Shown: positions 50,241 through 58,869 of the stretch, in pieces
Layout: each line of letters opens with the position of its first letter
Position numbering within the stretch: the stretch's first letter is position 1
Translations under genes and position numbers: made by a program
Assembly: GCA_046349915.1 (NCBI GenBank)
Contig: JAXMBL010000003.1
Span: 620,001 to 684,000, forward strand
Direction: 5' to 3'
From: CAIXSC01 sp046349915
GTDB taxonomy: Bacteria; Planctomycetota; Planctomycetia; Pirellulales; Pirellulaceae
Length of the DNA: 64,000 nucleotides
The notes under the pieces: generated by a model
Database searches by the model: none
Told to the model about the DNA's origin: nothing
Seen by the model: only the letters and a program-made list of their open reading frames with translations

Positions 50241-51212
50241 TTACTCGCGCCCTTCGTCCGCGGGCGAAAATCGACGAACCGAATCTGCTCGCAGCGCCGC
50301 CGCCGCGCCGATTAATTCTTCGAGACACTGCTCCGGCGCCGAGCCATCGACGATCAGCCAAGGGCCGCGTCCCTGCCGCGTCGCCGCTCGCCTCAGTCGA
50401 GCCGCCTCTTCCGCGCGAATTTGTGAAGAATCGCGAGAATCGACGACGACGAGCAGTTTGGGAGTGATTACGTTTGAACTCGGGTTTTGTGCCGCGGTGG
50501 ATGAGTCGTACTCCCCCGACACGGTATGCTCTTCGTCGCACCAGAAATCGCTTATGAGCAATTTCATTTGCGTCGAGCGCGCTGAAGCAGCCAACGCTTG
50601 ACGACGAGCGGCGGCATGTTCGGCGTCGCTGCCAGGATCAGAAATCACGGGATCGCGAATCCACTCGCCTGGCTCGCGCGAGAGCAATTGTTCGACGAGC
50701 CAGCGATGGAGGCGAGGATCGGCGCCGCAGAGGGCGATGTAGAGCGGCGGTTGGCGAGCGTGATCGGTCAGTCGCCCGATCGTCCAGTCGATTACCGGAT
50801 GTCGCCAGTCGCTCGCGATTTCCGCGGCAGGCTCGAGCGCGAATCGTCGAAACGCAAAACGGGGATGAGGAACGACGAGCTGTGGGAGATTGACGATTTG
50901 ATCGTCGTACAGCAGCAGGTCGATGTCGAGCGTGCGCGCCGACCAATGTTCGAGTCGTTGGCGACCGCCGAGTTGTTCGATGGTCCGTGTGTGCTCGAGC
51001 AGTTCCGCGGGGTTGAGTTGAGTTTCGAGGACGGCCGCCGCATTCAGGAACTCGCCTTGGCCGACAGGTCCGCCCGCGGGCGCGGTCGTCCACCACGAAC
51101 TAACGGCTTGAACGCGACTCGTCGCGACAGCGTCCAGCCGGTGAAGAGCCGTGCGGAGAGTGTGCTCGCGATCGCCGAGATTTGAACCGAGCGAGAGCAG
51201 GGCGCGCGGCAT
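50241..51212 (-). CDS. folK: HPPK (FolK) with long C-terminal extension
   Basis: Residues 1-160 form 6-hydroxymethyl-7,8-dihydropterin pyrophosphokinase: 'ALLSLGSNLGDREHTLRTAL', 'GEFLNAAAVLETQLNPAELL' and 'ARTLDIDLLLYDDQIVNLPQ', followed by 'PHPRFAFRRFALEPAAEI'. About 160 further residues are not part of normal HPPK. They contain 'PPLYIALCGADPRLHRWLVE' and 'LLVVVDSRDSSQIRAEEAAR', an alpha/beta pattern that could be a degenerate P-loop or kinase domain. The start is ATG 51212, 20 nt after an intrinsic terminator. Confidence 0.88.
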   Translation of the reverse strand: MPRALLSLGSNLGDREHTLRTALHRLDAVATSRVQAVSSWWTTAPAGGPVGQGEFLNAAAVLETQLNPAELLEHTRTIEQLGGRQRLEHWSARTLDIDLLLYDDQIVNLPQLVVPHPRFAFRRFALEPAAEIASDWRHPVIDWTIGRLTDHARQPPLYIALCGADPRLHRWLVEQLLSREPGEWIRDPVISDPGSDAEHAAARRQALAASARSTQMKLLISDFWCDEEHTVSGEYDSSTAAQNPSSNVITPKLLVVVDSRDSSQIRAEEAARLRRAATRQGRGPWLIVDGSAPEQCLEELIGAAAALRADSVRRFSPADEGRE

Positions 51213-51231
51213 GGTCGAGCGATCCCTTGGA

Positions 51232-51265
51232 CAAAAAAAGGGCGGTTCTCTCATGAGAACCGCCC
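51232..51265 (-). terminator. Intrinsic terminator upstream of folK
   Basis: A perfect 11-bp stem GGGCGGTTCTC/GAGAACCGCCC with a 4-nt loop is followed on the minus strand by a run of seven T (51233-51239). It lies 20 nt upstream of the folK ATG, so it either ends an independent small RNA or attenuates folK expression. Confidence 0.85.
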
Positions 51266-51545
51266 GCACGTTTTCCGCTCAACTCATCCTCGTCTCGCGG
51301 AACACAAAAATGGTGGGGGAGACCTCCGATTCTCGACTCGCGTCGCCGGCTGTCGGTCCCTGCTGTCGCCGCCCCCCAGCAGTTTCAAAAAAGGCAGAAT
51401 AAAAAATCAAATCGTGAATGACACTCGAAATCGCAATCACCAAGCAAGCACCAAAAGCTTCGACAACTTAGACGGGTCCTCGGAAATGAGGCTGGGAAAA
51501 GTCAGGTGTTGGGAAGCATCGAACGTGTCGTCGTCAGTGACAACG
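51232..51545 (-). ncRNA. Candidate small RNA or attenuated leader upstream of folK
   Basis: A sigma-70-like promoter (51552-51579) and an intrinsic terminator (51232-51265) on the minus strand enclose about 310 nt without a convincing gene. Local hairpins are visible: CTGCTG...CAGCAG at 51359-51382 and TTCCGC...GCGGAA at 51274-51302. It does not show the conserved elements of tmRNA, RNase P RNA or SRP RNA. No riboswitch class is recognised. Confidence 0.5.
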
Positions 51546-51551
51546 GGGCGT

Positions 51552-51579
51552 ATTGTGCGCGTCGCGCGGCTTTTGTCAA
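51552..51579 (-). promoter_or_regulatory. Sigma-70-type promoter for the folK-leader RNA
   Basis: On the minus strand TTGACA (51574-51579) is followed after 16 bp by CACAAT (51552-51557), a perfect -35 and a 4/6 -10 hexamer. The predicted start is near 51545. It is the best promoter seen in the window by motif. Confidence 0.6.
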
Positions 51580-51642
51580 GCAACGGTCTTCGCGGTTTTT
51601 TCTCGCGAAATTGCTGACGCGCCGACCTGTCGAACTGATCAA

Positions 51643-52095
51643 TTATGTCAAGCCCACTTTGACGACAATCTTGCGCACCTTTTGAGCGACGTTCGCCTGA
51701 ATACAGGGCAAATGCACGTCTTGTGGGAAGAAAATGGCGAATCGTCCCGGCGTCAAAGTGATCCAATCACCCTCGCCTTGGAAAAATGCGACATCCTTCA
51801 TTTCATCGTAGGGCGTTTCCAATTTCATCGCATCGATTCCCGCCACTCCTACTCGCTCCTCGCCCGTCACGATCAGTTGAATATCGGCGTAACGACGATG
51901 AGCTTCCCAGCGACCCGAGCTAGGTTCTTTCGTCGAGTACTCCTGCACCAAGACGAATAGTTGATCGCCTTCGAGGTCGACTTTTCCGAGTGGCAAATCG
52001 GCGAGATTCCTTGATGTGAGCCACTGCAATGCTTGCCCGAATCTCTCGGGCAAACCTTGATAGAACGCGATCTGTGCGAACGAATCGACGATCAT
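51643..52095 (-). CDS. YhcH/YjgK/YiaL-family protein
   Basis: About 150 residues of the DUF386 cupin-like family: 'RFGQALQWLTSRNLADLPLG', 'WEAHRRYADIQLIVTGEERV' and 'TPGRFAIFFPQDVHLPC'. The His and Glu residues match the metal-binding positions of YhcH-type proteins, which are linked to sialic-acid or sugar-acid catabolism. ATG 52095 has GAGGAAG upstream. It is divergent from ald and ends about 65 nt upstream of the promoter (51552-51579) of the folK-leader RNA. Confidence 0.9.
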   Translation of the reverse strand: MIVDSFAQIAFYQGLPERFGQALQWLTSRNLADLPLGKVDLEGDQLFVLVQEYSTKEPSSGRWEAHRRYADIQLIVTGEERVGVAGIDAMKLETPYDEMKDVAFFQGEGDWITLTPGRFAIFFPQDVHLPCIQANVAQKVRKIVVKVGLT

Positions 52096-52297
52096 CGGCG
52101 GACTTCCTCGAATTGACGGCATGAACAAGCCCTGGGCGGGCATTATGCGCCGTGAGCGAGTGTTCGCCAACGCCCCTGCTTCCCCTGCTTGCGAGTCGTT
52201 GCGAAGTCCGATAGAAGCGAACTAAAGAGTGCCCATCCAGTCGCTCGACGACGCTTCGCAACCACTCGCATCCCTTGCTCCAAGGAGACGCAGCGCC

Positions 52298-53401
52298 ATG
52301 ATTGTCGGTGTGCCGAAGGAAATTAAACGCGATGAGTATCGAGTGGCCATGCTGCCGTTTGGCGTCGAAGAGTTGGTTCGCGCGGGGCATCAGGTGGTCG
52401 TTGAATCGGGCGCGGGACTGGGCTCGGGTTTGACCGATCACGCCTACGAGCAGGCCGGGGCGACTCTCGTACGCCGAGCCGCCGACGTGTTCGGCTCGGC
52501 GGATTTGATCGTCAAAGTCAAGGAACCGCTTGAACCTGAATGGCCGCTGCTGCGCCCCGGCCAAACCCTGTTCACTTACTTGCATCTAGCCGCCGATCGC
52601 AAACTCACCGAGTCACTGCTGGCCACCGGCGCCTCCTGCGTCGCCTATGAAACTCTGCGAGATGAACGAGGCAATCTGCCGCTGTTGAAACCGATGAGCG
52701 AAGTGGCGGGGCGGATGAGTATTCAGGAGGGCGCCAAGTATCTCGAAAAGCCGCAGATGGGGCGAGGCATTCTGTTGGCTGGCGTCCCAGGCGTCGCCCC
52801 CGCGCACATCGCGATTCTCGGCGGCGGCGTGGTGGGCGCGAATGCGGCCAAAGTCGCCGCGGGCTTCAAGGCCGATGTGGCAATCCTCGATGTGAACATG
52901 GAACGTCTGCGTTATCTCGATGACATCATGCCCGCGAACGTCAATGTTCTATTCAGTGATCGACACACGATCCGCGAACAACTGCAACGAGCGGATTTGG
53001 TCATCGGCTCAGTGTTGATCCCCGGCGCGCGCGCTCCTCGTCTCGTGTCGCGCACCGATTTGAAGCAGATGAAACCCGGCAGCGTCATTATCGACGTGGC
53101 GATCGACCAAGGAGGCTGTTTTGAAACGAGTCGACCGACGTCGCACAGCCAACCGACTTATGTGGAAGAGGATGTCGTGCACTACTGCGTCACGAATATG
53201 CCCGGCGCCGTGGGACGCACCAGCACGTTCGCGCTCTGCAACGTAACGCTCCCCTGGATCGTACAGATTGCTCAACAAGGAGCAGTCGCCGCTGCTCGGC
53301 AATCGCCGGCCATCGCTTCCGCCATCAACATCCATCAAGGTCGCTTGGTGAACGCCGCGGTCGCCCAGTCGTTCTCGCTCCCCTGTGAATCGTTGACCTA
53401 G
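52298..53401 (+). CDS. ald: Alanine dehydrogenase
   Basis: About 367 residues, the normal length. It interconverts L-alanine and pyruvate plus ammonia with NAD. Motifs are 'MIVGVPKEIKRDEYRVAMLP', 'GHQVVVESGAGLGSGLTDHA', the Rossmann 'AHIAILGGGVVGANAAKVAA', and 'YCVTNMPGAVGRTSTFALCN'. AAGGAG ten bases before ATG 52298 fixes the start. It has its own promoter region divergent from yhcH. Confidence 0.96.
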   Translation: MIVGVPKEIKRDEYRVAMLPFGVEELVRAGHQVVVESGAGLGSGLTDHAYEQAGATLVRRAADVFGSADLIVKVKEPLEPEWPLLRPGQTLFTYLHLAADRKLTESLLATGASCVAYETLRDERGNLPLLKPMSEVAGRMSIQEGAKYLEKPQMGRGILLAGVPGVAPAHIAILGGGVVGANAAKVAAGFKADVAILDVNMERLRYLDDIMPANVNVLFSDRHTIREQLQRADLVIGSVLIPGARAPRLVSRTDLKQMKPGSVIIDVAIDQGGCFETSRPTSHSQPTYVEEDVVHYCVTNMPGAVGRTSTFALCNVTLPWIVQIAQQGAVAAARQSPAIASAINIHQGRLVNAAVAQSFSLPCESLT

Positions 53402-53423
53402 TTTCTCTTCAAGTCGATGCGTA

Positions 53424-53447
53424 GTACGACGGACTTCTAGTTCGTCG
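53424..53447. repeat. CGACGGACT palindrome, single copy
   Basis: The sequence GTACGACGGACT-tct-AGTTCGTCG lies between ald and the mpg gene and belongs to the same family as the copies at 9898, 13918 and 38099. Confidence 0.75.
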
Positions 53448-53475
53448 GTCTATGAGCGAATGCAGGGGCAACCGT

Positions 53476-54099
53476 ATGTCGGATCTCTCGTCGACTTTGG
53501 TCGCGCTCGAGCGAAACTTCTATGATCGCGATACGGCGACTGTCGCTCGCGAACTGATCGGCATGCACTTGATTCGCGAAACTCGAGCAGGTCGAGTGCG
53601 CGGGCGCATCGTGGAAACGGAAGCCTATTTGCCTCGAGAGGATTCGGCGTGCCATGCCGCTCGCGGCAAGACGCCGCGAAATGCCTCGATGTTTGGCAAA
53701 CCAGGGATTGCGTATGTCTACGCGATTCATTCTCGCTGGTGCTTCAATGTCGTCACCGAGTCGCGTGGCGTTCCAGCCGCGGTGCTCATCCGCGCGCTCG
53801 AACCGCTCGAAGGTCTCTCCGCCATGGAGGAACGTCGAGGCCTCACGCGTATGCTCGACCTCGCCCGCGGACCTGCTCGCCTGTGCGAGGCATTCGAGAT
53901 CGATCGCCGGCTGGATGGTTGGGACCTCACCCAACAACAGCGGCTCTGGATTGCTCGCGCGGAGAGCGACGTGAAAGAGTCGCCCGATATCGTGGTGACT
54001 CGGCGAATTGGCGTGACTTCCGCTCAAGATTTGCTGCTACGGTTCGCGTGTCGCGAAAACTCGTTTGTGAGTGGGCCGAAGAATTGGGCGAGTCGATAA
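53476..54099 (+). CDS. mpg: DNA-3-methyladenine glycosylase (AAG/MPG family)
   Basis: About 207 residues. This monofunctional base-excision glycosylase removes alkylated purines. It has 'ARELIGMHLIRETRAGRVRG', 'RIVETEAYLPREDSACHAAR', 'RNASMFGKPGIAYVYAIHSR' and 'CFNVVTESRGVPAAVLIRAL'. The Glu of 'VETEAY' activates water and the Tyr of 'YVYAIHS' intercalates. ATG 53476 follows AGGGG; an ATG at 53452 is possible. The gene appears monocistronic. Confidence 0.92.
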   Translation: MSDLSSTLVALERNFYDRDTATVARELIGMHLIRETRAGRVRGRIVETEAYLPREDSACHAARGKTPRNASMFGKPGIAYVYAIHSRWCFNVVTESRGVPAAVLIRALEPLEGLSAMEERRGLTRMLDLARGPARLCEAFEIDRRLDGWDLTQQQRLWIARAESDVKESPDIVVTRRIGVTSAQDLLLRFACRENSFVSGPKNWASR

Positions 54100-54273
54100 T
54101 GGGGAGATAGGTCGAATGCGCGGCCGAGGAAATCGGTGAGACGCTGGCCTGGGGAGTTTAGGCAAGTTTCTGTGAGTTGAACGAGTCGCTCTACGATTTT
54201 GAGTTCAACCTGAGCCGTCAAACGGCCGAATAATCTACTGGACCGGCAAAGTCAGCCGAGTCGGTTGAACACA

Positions 54274-55263
54274 ATGACTCCTCGACGTTCCGCGAGACGC
54301 AACATGGGCCTGAAGAGACGATGGCAATTACCATGGCGCTGGATGGCTCGCGGGTCTGCCCGTCCGGGGAATTCCGCCGGACACAGGCCCGAGACGAATC
54401 GTTTCGCTCTTCATCGGCGAGCGTTTCTGGGGGGAAGTGCGGCGGCTCTCTGCGGGCTCGCCCACGTCGCTCACGGGAGCGATTATCTGGCGGGACCGGA
54501 AGCGCGTGACATTGCGCGCAGCCTGATCCCCTTCGACCAGTTGACTCCACCGACTCAAGAACGCTTGTGGAGCGTGGTGGATCGGCCGACGATTCATCGG
54601 CGCCTTCCAGTGCAGGTGATCGGGTGCGATCCTGATCTCTATGTGTTCTTTCTGCGACATCCGGAAGTGGTCGTCAACATGTGGCAACTGATGGGGATTA
54701 CGTCCTTGTCAGTGCGGCGCACGGGCGCCTACGCCTTCGACGCTCGGGATGGCATTGGGACGCAGGCCAAGGTGGAACTGGTGTACGGCACGCCGGAAAC
54801 GCACATTTTCTTCGCGGACGGTGCGTACGAAGGGCCGCTGCTGAAACGCAAGACGCCAGGACGCTGCGTCATGGTGCTGAAGTCCGAGTACATTCAGGAT
54901 GCTCGCGAACGCACCAAGGTGACCAATCAACTCGACGCCTTCTTGCAACTCGACCAGACCGGCGCCGAAGTCGTGGCTCGCACGCTTCAGCCGTTGATTG
55001 GCAAGACGGCCGATCACAACTTTGGCGAAACGCTGACGTTTGTCAGTCGCATCTCGCAAGCGGTGGAAAAGAACGCGACGGGCGTGCAACGCTTGGCCAC
55101 TCGCTTAACGGGAGTGGACCAGGGGGTGCGAGAAAAGTTCATCGCGGTCGCCACCGCGGCGAACCACCGAGCCATGTTGCGGCAGCCCGAGCCCAACTCA
55201 TCGGCTACTCTACAAGACGACAATGCGGGTGAACCAACCTTCCCCACGAACACTCGCGGCTAA
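54274..55263 (+). CDS. Tat-exported hypothetical protein
   Basis: About 329 residues. A twin-arginine signal ('LHRRAFLGGSAAALCGLAHV') starts about 47 residues in, so the true start may be further downstream, for example ATG 54304. The mature region is alpha/beta: 'QLTPPTQERLWSVVDRPTIH', 'LPVQVIGCDPDLYVFFLRHP', 'RTGAYAFDARDGIGTQAKVE' and 'LVYGTPETHIFFADGAYEGP'. It looks like a conserved planctomycete secreted family without a named domain. No catalytic residues can be assigned. Confidence 0.72.
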   Translation: MTPRRSARRNMGLKRRWQLPWRWMARGSARPGNSAGHRPETNRFALHRRAFLGGSAAALCGLAHVAHGSDYLAGPEARDIARSLIPFDQLTPPTQERLWSVVDRPTIHRRLPVQVIGCDPDLYVFFLRHPEVVVNMWQLMGITSLSVRRTGAYAFDARDGIGTQAKVELVYGTPETHIFFADGAYEGPLLKRKTPGRCVMVLKSEYIQDARERTKVTNQLDAFLQLDQTGAEVVARTLQPLIGKTADHNFGETLTFVSRISQAVEKNATGVQRLATRLTGVDQGVREKFIAVATAANHRAMLRQPEPNSSATLQDDNAGEPTFPTNTRG

Positions 55264-55921
55264 GTGGGGCAGGTTTTCAACCTGCCTCTCATGAAGTCGA
55301 ACGATTGTGGCTGGGTAACGCCACTCTTAGTTGGACAGCGCCAGGTTCGCCGAGTTCACCGGTGTCAGACACGGAAGTCGGTCAACCACGGATAGGGACG
55401 GAAGGGGGAAGCCGTTGGGCGTCATCGCCTTGACTCGGATTTTCCCCCGCTCAGGCAATCATGGCCAGTTGCTTGCCACGAACACATCTCCTTCCACCCA
55501 TTCGTCCGATTCGCGCGATTCGTGGCGTCATCACTCTTGAATGAGCTTAGATTGAGTGCCTCGGCCATTTTCCAGAAGCCTGGTTCGGACCGTCTGACCC
55601 GATGAGTGAGGATCAGCGAAGATCCGTGTTCCCTTTTCTTGGGCGCGGGGCGGGACGAGTTCTGGGAACACTCATCTTCGTCCGTGGCTGCCTGATCGGG
55701 GACGATCTGAGACTGTGGGATGACGCCGAATGATCTCCCGGCTTAATCCAGGACATCGGTGTGATCCGTGGTTTATCGACTTAGTGGGGGCGTGTAAGGG
55801 CTCGCGGAGCGAGCCTGGGCAGGTTGAAAACCTGCCCCACGAATACGGGCAGGTTGAAAACCTGGCCCACCAATACGGGCAGGTTGAAAACCTGCCCCAC
55901 TAATGAAGAAACCACGCTCCG
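55264..55921. repeat. 658-bp non-coding region with palindromic repeats and remnants
   Basis: The region holds one GGCAGGTT-ttc-AACCTGCC hairpin at 55268-55286; a 23-bp segment at 55326-55348 shared with 8605-8627; 'cgattcgcgcgattcgtgg' remnants near 55500; a GGCTCGC-gga-GCGAGCC hairpin at about 55799-55815; and three 30-bp tandem units at 55817-55905, each with a GGGCAGGTT-gaaa-AACCTGCCC hairpin. I see no gene. The mixture suggests accumulated degenerate repeats. Confidence 0.75.
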
Positions 55922-58546
55922 TTAGTGCAACGGTTCGGGGACGCGAGAGGCGGTGGTGGATTCCTCGAAGATCCAATAACGTTGGCCGTCACGTTCGGCC
56001 GGTTCGAGCCAGGGGCGGCGAGCGGCGCCGCTGGAGGTGCAGAACAGCTGTTCGAGGTCTTGCAGGATCGGCTGACTGTTTCCGTAGTAAGAGTGGCCCA
56101 GAATGCCGGTATCCACCTCGGTTACGTCGATCGTTTCGACGCCCGGAAATACGACCAGATTCGAGCCTGAATCGCCTGCTCGTGGATAGCCATGCACCAA
56201 CTTCGAGGCGACCAGAGCTTGATCGCGCGACGAGGCGTAGACGGTGACTTGGTTGGCCTGTTGGGTGAGCATCGGCGCGATATCGCGCTTAAACACTTCC
56301 GCGTCGATGTCGGGAGCGGCCAAGACAATCTGATTGAACTGCTTGCCCGTGGGGCGAGTTTCGAGGGTGAGTTCGCGAATGGCGGCGGCGAGAGCTCGAT
56401 TACCCATGCTGTGAGCGATAATGTTGATCGCTTTAGCGTTGGATTGAGCAACCACCTCGTGCAGGAACTGTTTCAGATGAGGGACCGTCCAGGCGACGTT
56501 GTTTTCGTCGACCGTGTACTGCAACAGTCCTCCCTGCGAGGGCCAACTGTAGAAGATCGGCGCCCCTTGAAACTCGAGGTCGGACGCCATTTGAGCGGTC
56601 CGCCGCGCCGCTGTCTCGAATGAAACGTTGTAGCCGTGGATGAAGACGAAGAGATCTTCCCGCGGCGACTCGGCCACTCGACGACGCACCGCGTCAAAGA
56701 AGGCCTTGTCGTCGCGACGCTCGACGCTCTTCACAATGATGTGCCGGTCGGACCGTTCCTGAACTTCCAGACGCCAGATCGAGGGTCGTTCGATCTTGCC
56801 TTCCTTATGAATCTTGGGAATCGTCACAATGCACTCGCCGTATTCCAACTCGCCGCGAGCGTTGCCATAAGCGAATGGAGCGCCTGGCGCCGCGGCTATC
56901 TGTGCGCCCCGGTTCGCAAAGGGCTGGCCAAAGTACAGACCAATGACGGTGGTCGCGATTCCACCCGCGACGGCAATCCATGGTCGCTGAGTGACTCGGT
57001 AAGCCACGGCAAGGGCGACTGATGCCGCTATGCAGGTCGCCACCAGTACTGTCGCCGTCCATACGCTAAACCGACGACTCTCCGATCCCGTGCCCGCGGC
57101 GACCGCCAATCGATCCGTGCCGTAATAAACCGTGACTGTCTTGTAGGGCGTATCCGCCGCAGGCGTTTGCGATTCGGGTGTATTCACTAACGGGAGGACG
57201 GTGTGGGAGCCCACGGACTCGGTCGGAGACTTCTCTTCGGACGATCGTGAGTCGCCAGGACCCATCAGGTTCATGGTGCGACGCGGAGGCTCGGCCGAGT
57301 TCGCTTGGCCTTGATCGTCATTCGACTCGGCGGCGGGATCGCCAAAGTTTGGCGCCGCCGAGGCAGGCTGCTCTACCTCGGGCATCTCAGTTCCCGATTC
57401 ATCCAGCTCTTGAGGAAGTTCGGACGGCGGCGCCGACTCTGCCGGCTCAGACTCGGCTGGCGTCGACTCGGCTGGCGTCGACTCGGCTGGCTCTGGCTGC
57501 GTGGGACCGACCATTTCCGATTCGGCGGGGGCAGGTTCCGCGGGCATCGGCTCCGCCGACTCGGGGGCGGGAGCGCCCGGTTGTGCTGAGGTTGGCTCGG
57601 ACGGCTCGGCGTTATCGAATGAACGCGAGGGAGGCGGGCCGTAGTCGGCCGCCGTCGGGGGAGTCAAAGGACGAACTGAACCACCACTGGGCTCGCGATT
57701 CGCCGGAAACTGTGGGACGAAGCGGTCGCCTCCGTCCTGGACCGGTGGTAAGTCAGCGGGCGGAGTTTGCGGGATGCGCGGCTCGACGGCGCCCGCTGGA
57801 ATGCGAGGTGGAGGCGGTGGGCTGCCGTTCAGCGATTGCTTCAGCGTATCGATACTCGGACGTGACGGTGCGAAGTCGCGCGCGCTCAACCGCAGTGGAT
57901 TCATGCGCGGCGCTGGCGCGATACGGATTTTGCCCGTTCGCAGAGGGTTGCCTTGTGCGGCGTTGTCATCCTTAACGGCGGCGGGCGACGGCGAATGTGG
58001 GGATGCGCCTGGCAATGGGAGCGTGGTGAGCGGCGGAAAACGGCTGGGTCTTTCGCCAGGCTCGGTTGCCGTTTGCGATTCGGGAGAATCTGAAGAATCA
58101 ACTCCACGCGACTCAGAACCATCGGGCGACTGAGTGAAATCGGGAGCCGTTTCGGATGGCTCAGGAGCATCAGGAGCCGGAGCTGTCGGGAAGGGGGGGA
58201 CAGGCGTCGATTCCTGAGGCGGCGCTTCGTTCGTCACGAAGGAAGGTTGCTCGGAGGGGGGAATCCAGCCGTCGGCTCGCTCCCGCGGAAGTGCCGCAGC
58301 TCGCGGAGTCTCGCCCGATTCGGTCGGGACATGCATGGGCGGCGGCAAAGGTGCGTTGGCCGACGAGTCGGCTGGCTGATCGCCTGTATCTGATGGGGAA
58401 GATTGGGCTTGCGACAAGCTGTCGGGCGAAGTCGCGGTGGCCGCATCCTTTTTGGCGCCGCAGCCGAGTGGGCACCCTAAGAGGCAGACCAGGATGACGC
58501 CGAGTGCCACTCGGCTCAGCAAATCTTGGTTCCAGCGTTGCTTCAT
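55922..58546 (-). CDS. Lipoprotein alpha/beta hydrolase (DUF900) with long Pro-rich region
   Basis: The 874-residue protein begins with a lipoprotein signal ('ALGVILVCLLGCPLGC', lipobox cysteine in LGC). Residues about 30-470 are Pro/Ala/Glu/Ser-rich, with short repeats such as 'PAESTPAESTPAESEPAESA'. Two hydrophobic segments at roughly 500-550 ('WTATVLVATCIAASVALAVA', 'WIAVAGGIATTVIGLYFGQ') suggest a second membrane attachment. The C-terminal domain is a DUF900 alpha/beta hydrolase: 'DLFVFIHGYNVSFETAARRT', 'IFYSWPSQG', the nucleophile elbow 'AINIIAHSMGNRALAAAIRE' and 'LAAPDIDAEVFKRD'. Substrate unknown. Confidence 0.8.
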   Translation of the reverse strand: MKQRWNQDLLSRVALGVILVCLLGCPLGCGAKKDAATATSPDSLSQAQSSPSDTGDQPADSSANAPLPPPMHVPTESGETPRAAALPRERADGWIPPSEQPSFVTNEAPPQESTPVPPFPTAPAPDAPEPSETAPDFTQSPDGSESRGVDSSDSPESQTATEPGERPSRFPPLTTLPLPGASPHSPSPAAVKDDNAAQGNPLRTGKIRIAPAPRMNPLRLSARDFAPSRPSIDTLKQSLNGSPPPPPRIPAGAVEPRIPQTPPADLPPVQDGGDRFVPQFPANREPSGGSVRPLTPPTAADYGPPPSRSFDNAEPSEPTSAQPGAPAPESAEPMPAEPAPAESEMVGPTQPEPAESTPAESTPAESEPAESAPPSELPQELDESGTEMPEVEQPASAAPNFGDPAAESNDDQGQANSAEPPRRTMNLMGPGDSRSSEEKSPTESVGSHTVLPLVNTPESQTPAADTPYKTVTVYYGTDRLAVAAGTGSESRRFSVWTATVLVATCIAASVALAVAYRVTQRPWIAVAGGIATTVIGLYFGQPFANRGAQIAAAPGAPFAYGNARGELEYGECIVTIPKIHKEGKIERPSIWRLEVQERSDRHIIVKSVERRDDKAFFDAVRRRVAESPREDLFVFIHGYNVSFETAARRTAQMASDLEFQGAPIFYSWPSQGGLLQYTVDENNVAWTVPHLKQFLHEVVAQSNAKAINIIAHSMGNRALAAAIRELTLETRPTGKQFNQIVLAAPDIDAEVFKRDIAPMLTQQANQVTVYASSRDQALVASKLVHGYPRAGDSGSNLVVFPGVETIDVTEVDTGILGHSYYGNSQPILQDLEQLFCTSSGAARRPWLEPAERDGQRYWIFEESTTASRVPEPLH

Positions 58547-58869
58547 GGCCGCGGCCTCCCATCGCAGAGAGACGCGCGAGCGCTACCGTCCGAAGATGCC
58601 GCGTCGTCTCTTCCCTAATGAATCGGGACGATGAGTGGCGATGGTTGAGAAGATTTGGAGGATTTTGCGGACTAGTCGGGTTTTGCCAACTGGAAGTAAG
58701 TCGTACCGAGGTCGCCCGCTCACTTAGTGAGCGGTCAGCCGCGTGGCGGGCGAGCGTCCATAGCCGCCAGCCAAGCCGCGTCGCGCCCCGAATCGACGGA
58801 CGAGAAGTCCGTAGTACACAGTCGCCGGAGGTGACCAATGACCAATGACCAATGACCAATGACAAAAAA
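58547..58869. repeat. Intergenic region with hairpin repeats and heptamer array
   Basis: It contains a variant GTCG-hairpin unit at 58711-58734 (stem CGCTCAC/GTGAGCG), a CGACGGAC palindrome at 58794-58817 and four ACCAATG heptamers at 58834-58861, ending a few bases before the BMC gene. No coding sequence is seen in its 323 bp. Confidence 0.75.

Noticed and set aside
51312..51345. CCACCA end suggestive of tmRNA or tRNA on the minus strand
   Set aside because: The T-arm sequence and an acceptor-stem partner are missing, and no resume-codon frame or D-arm is found.
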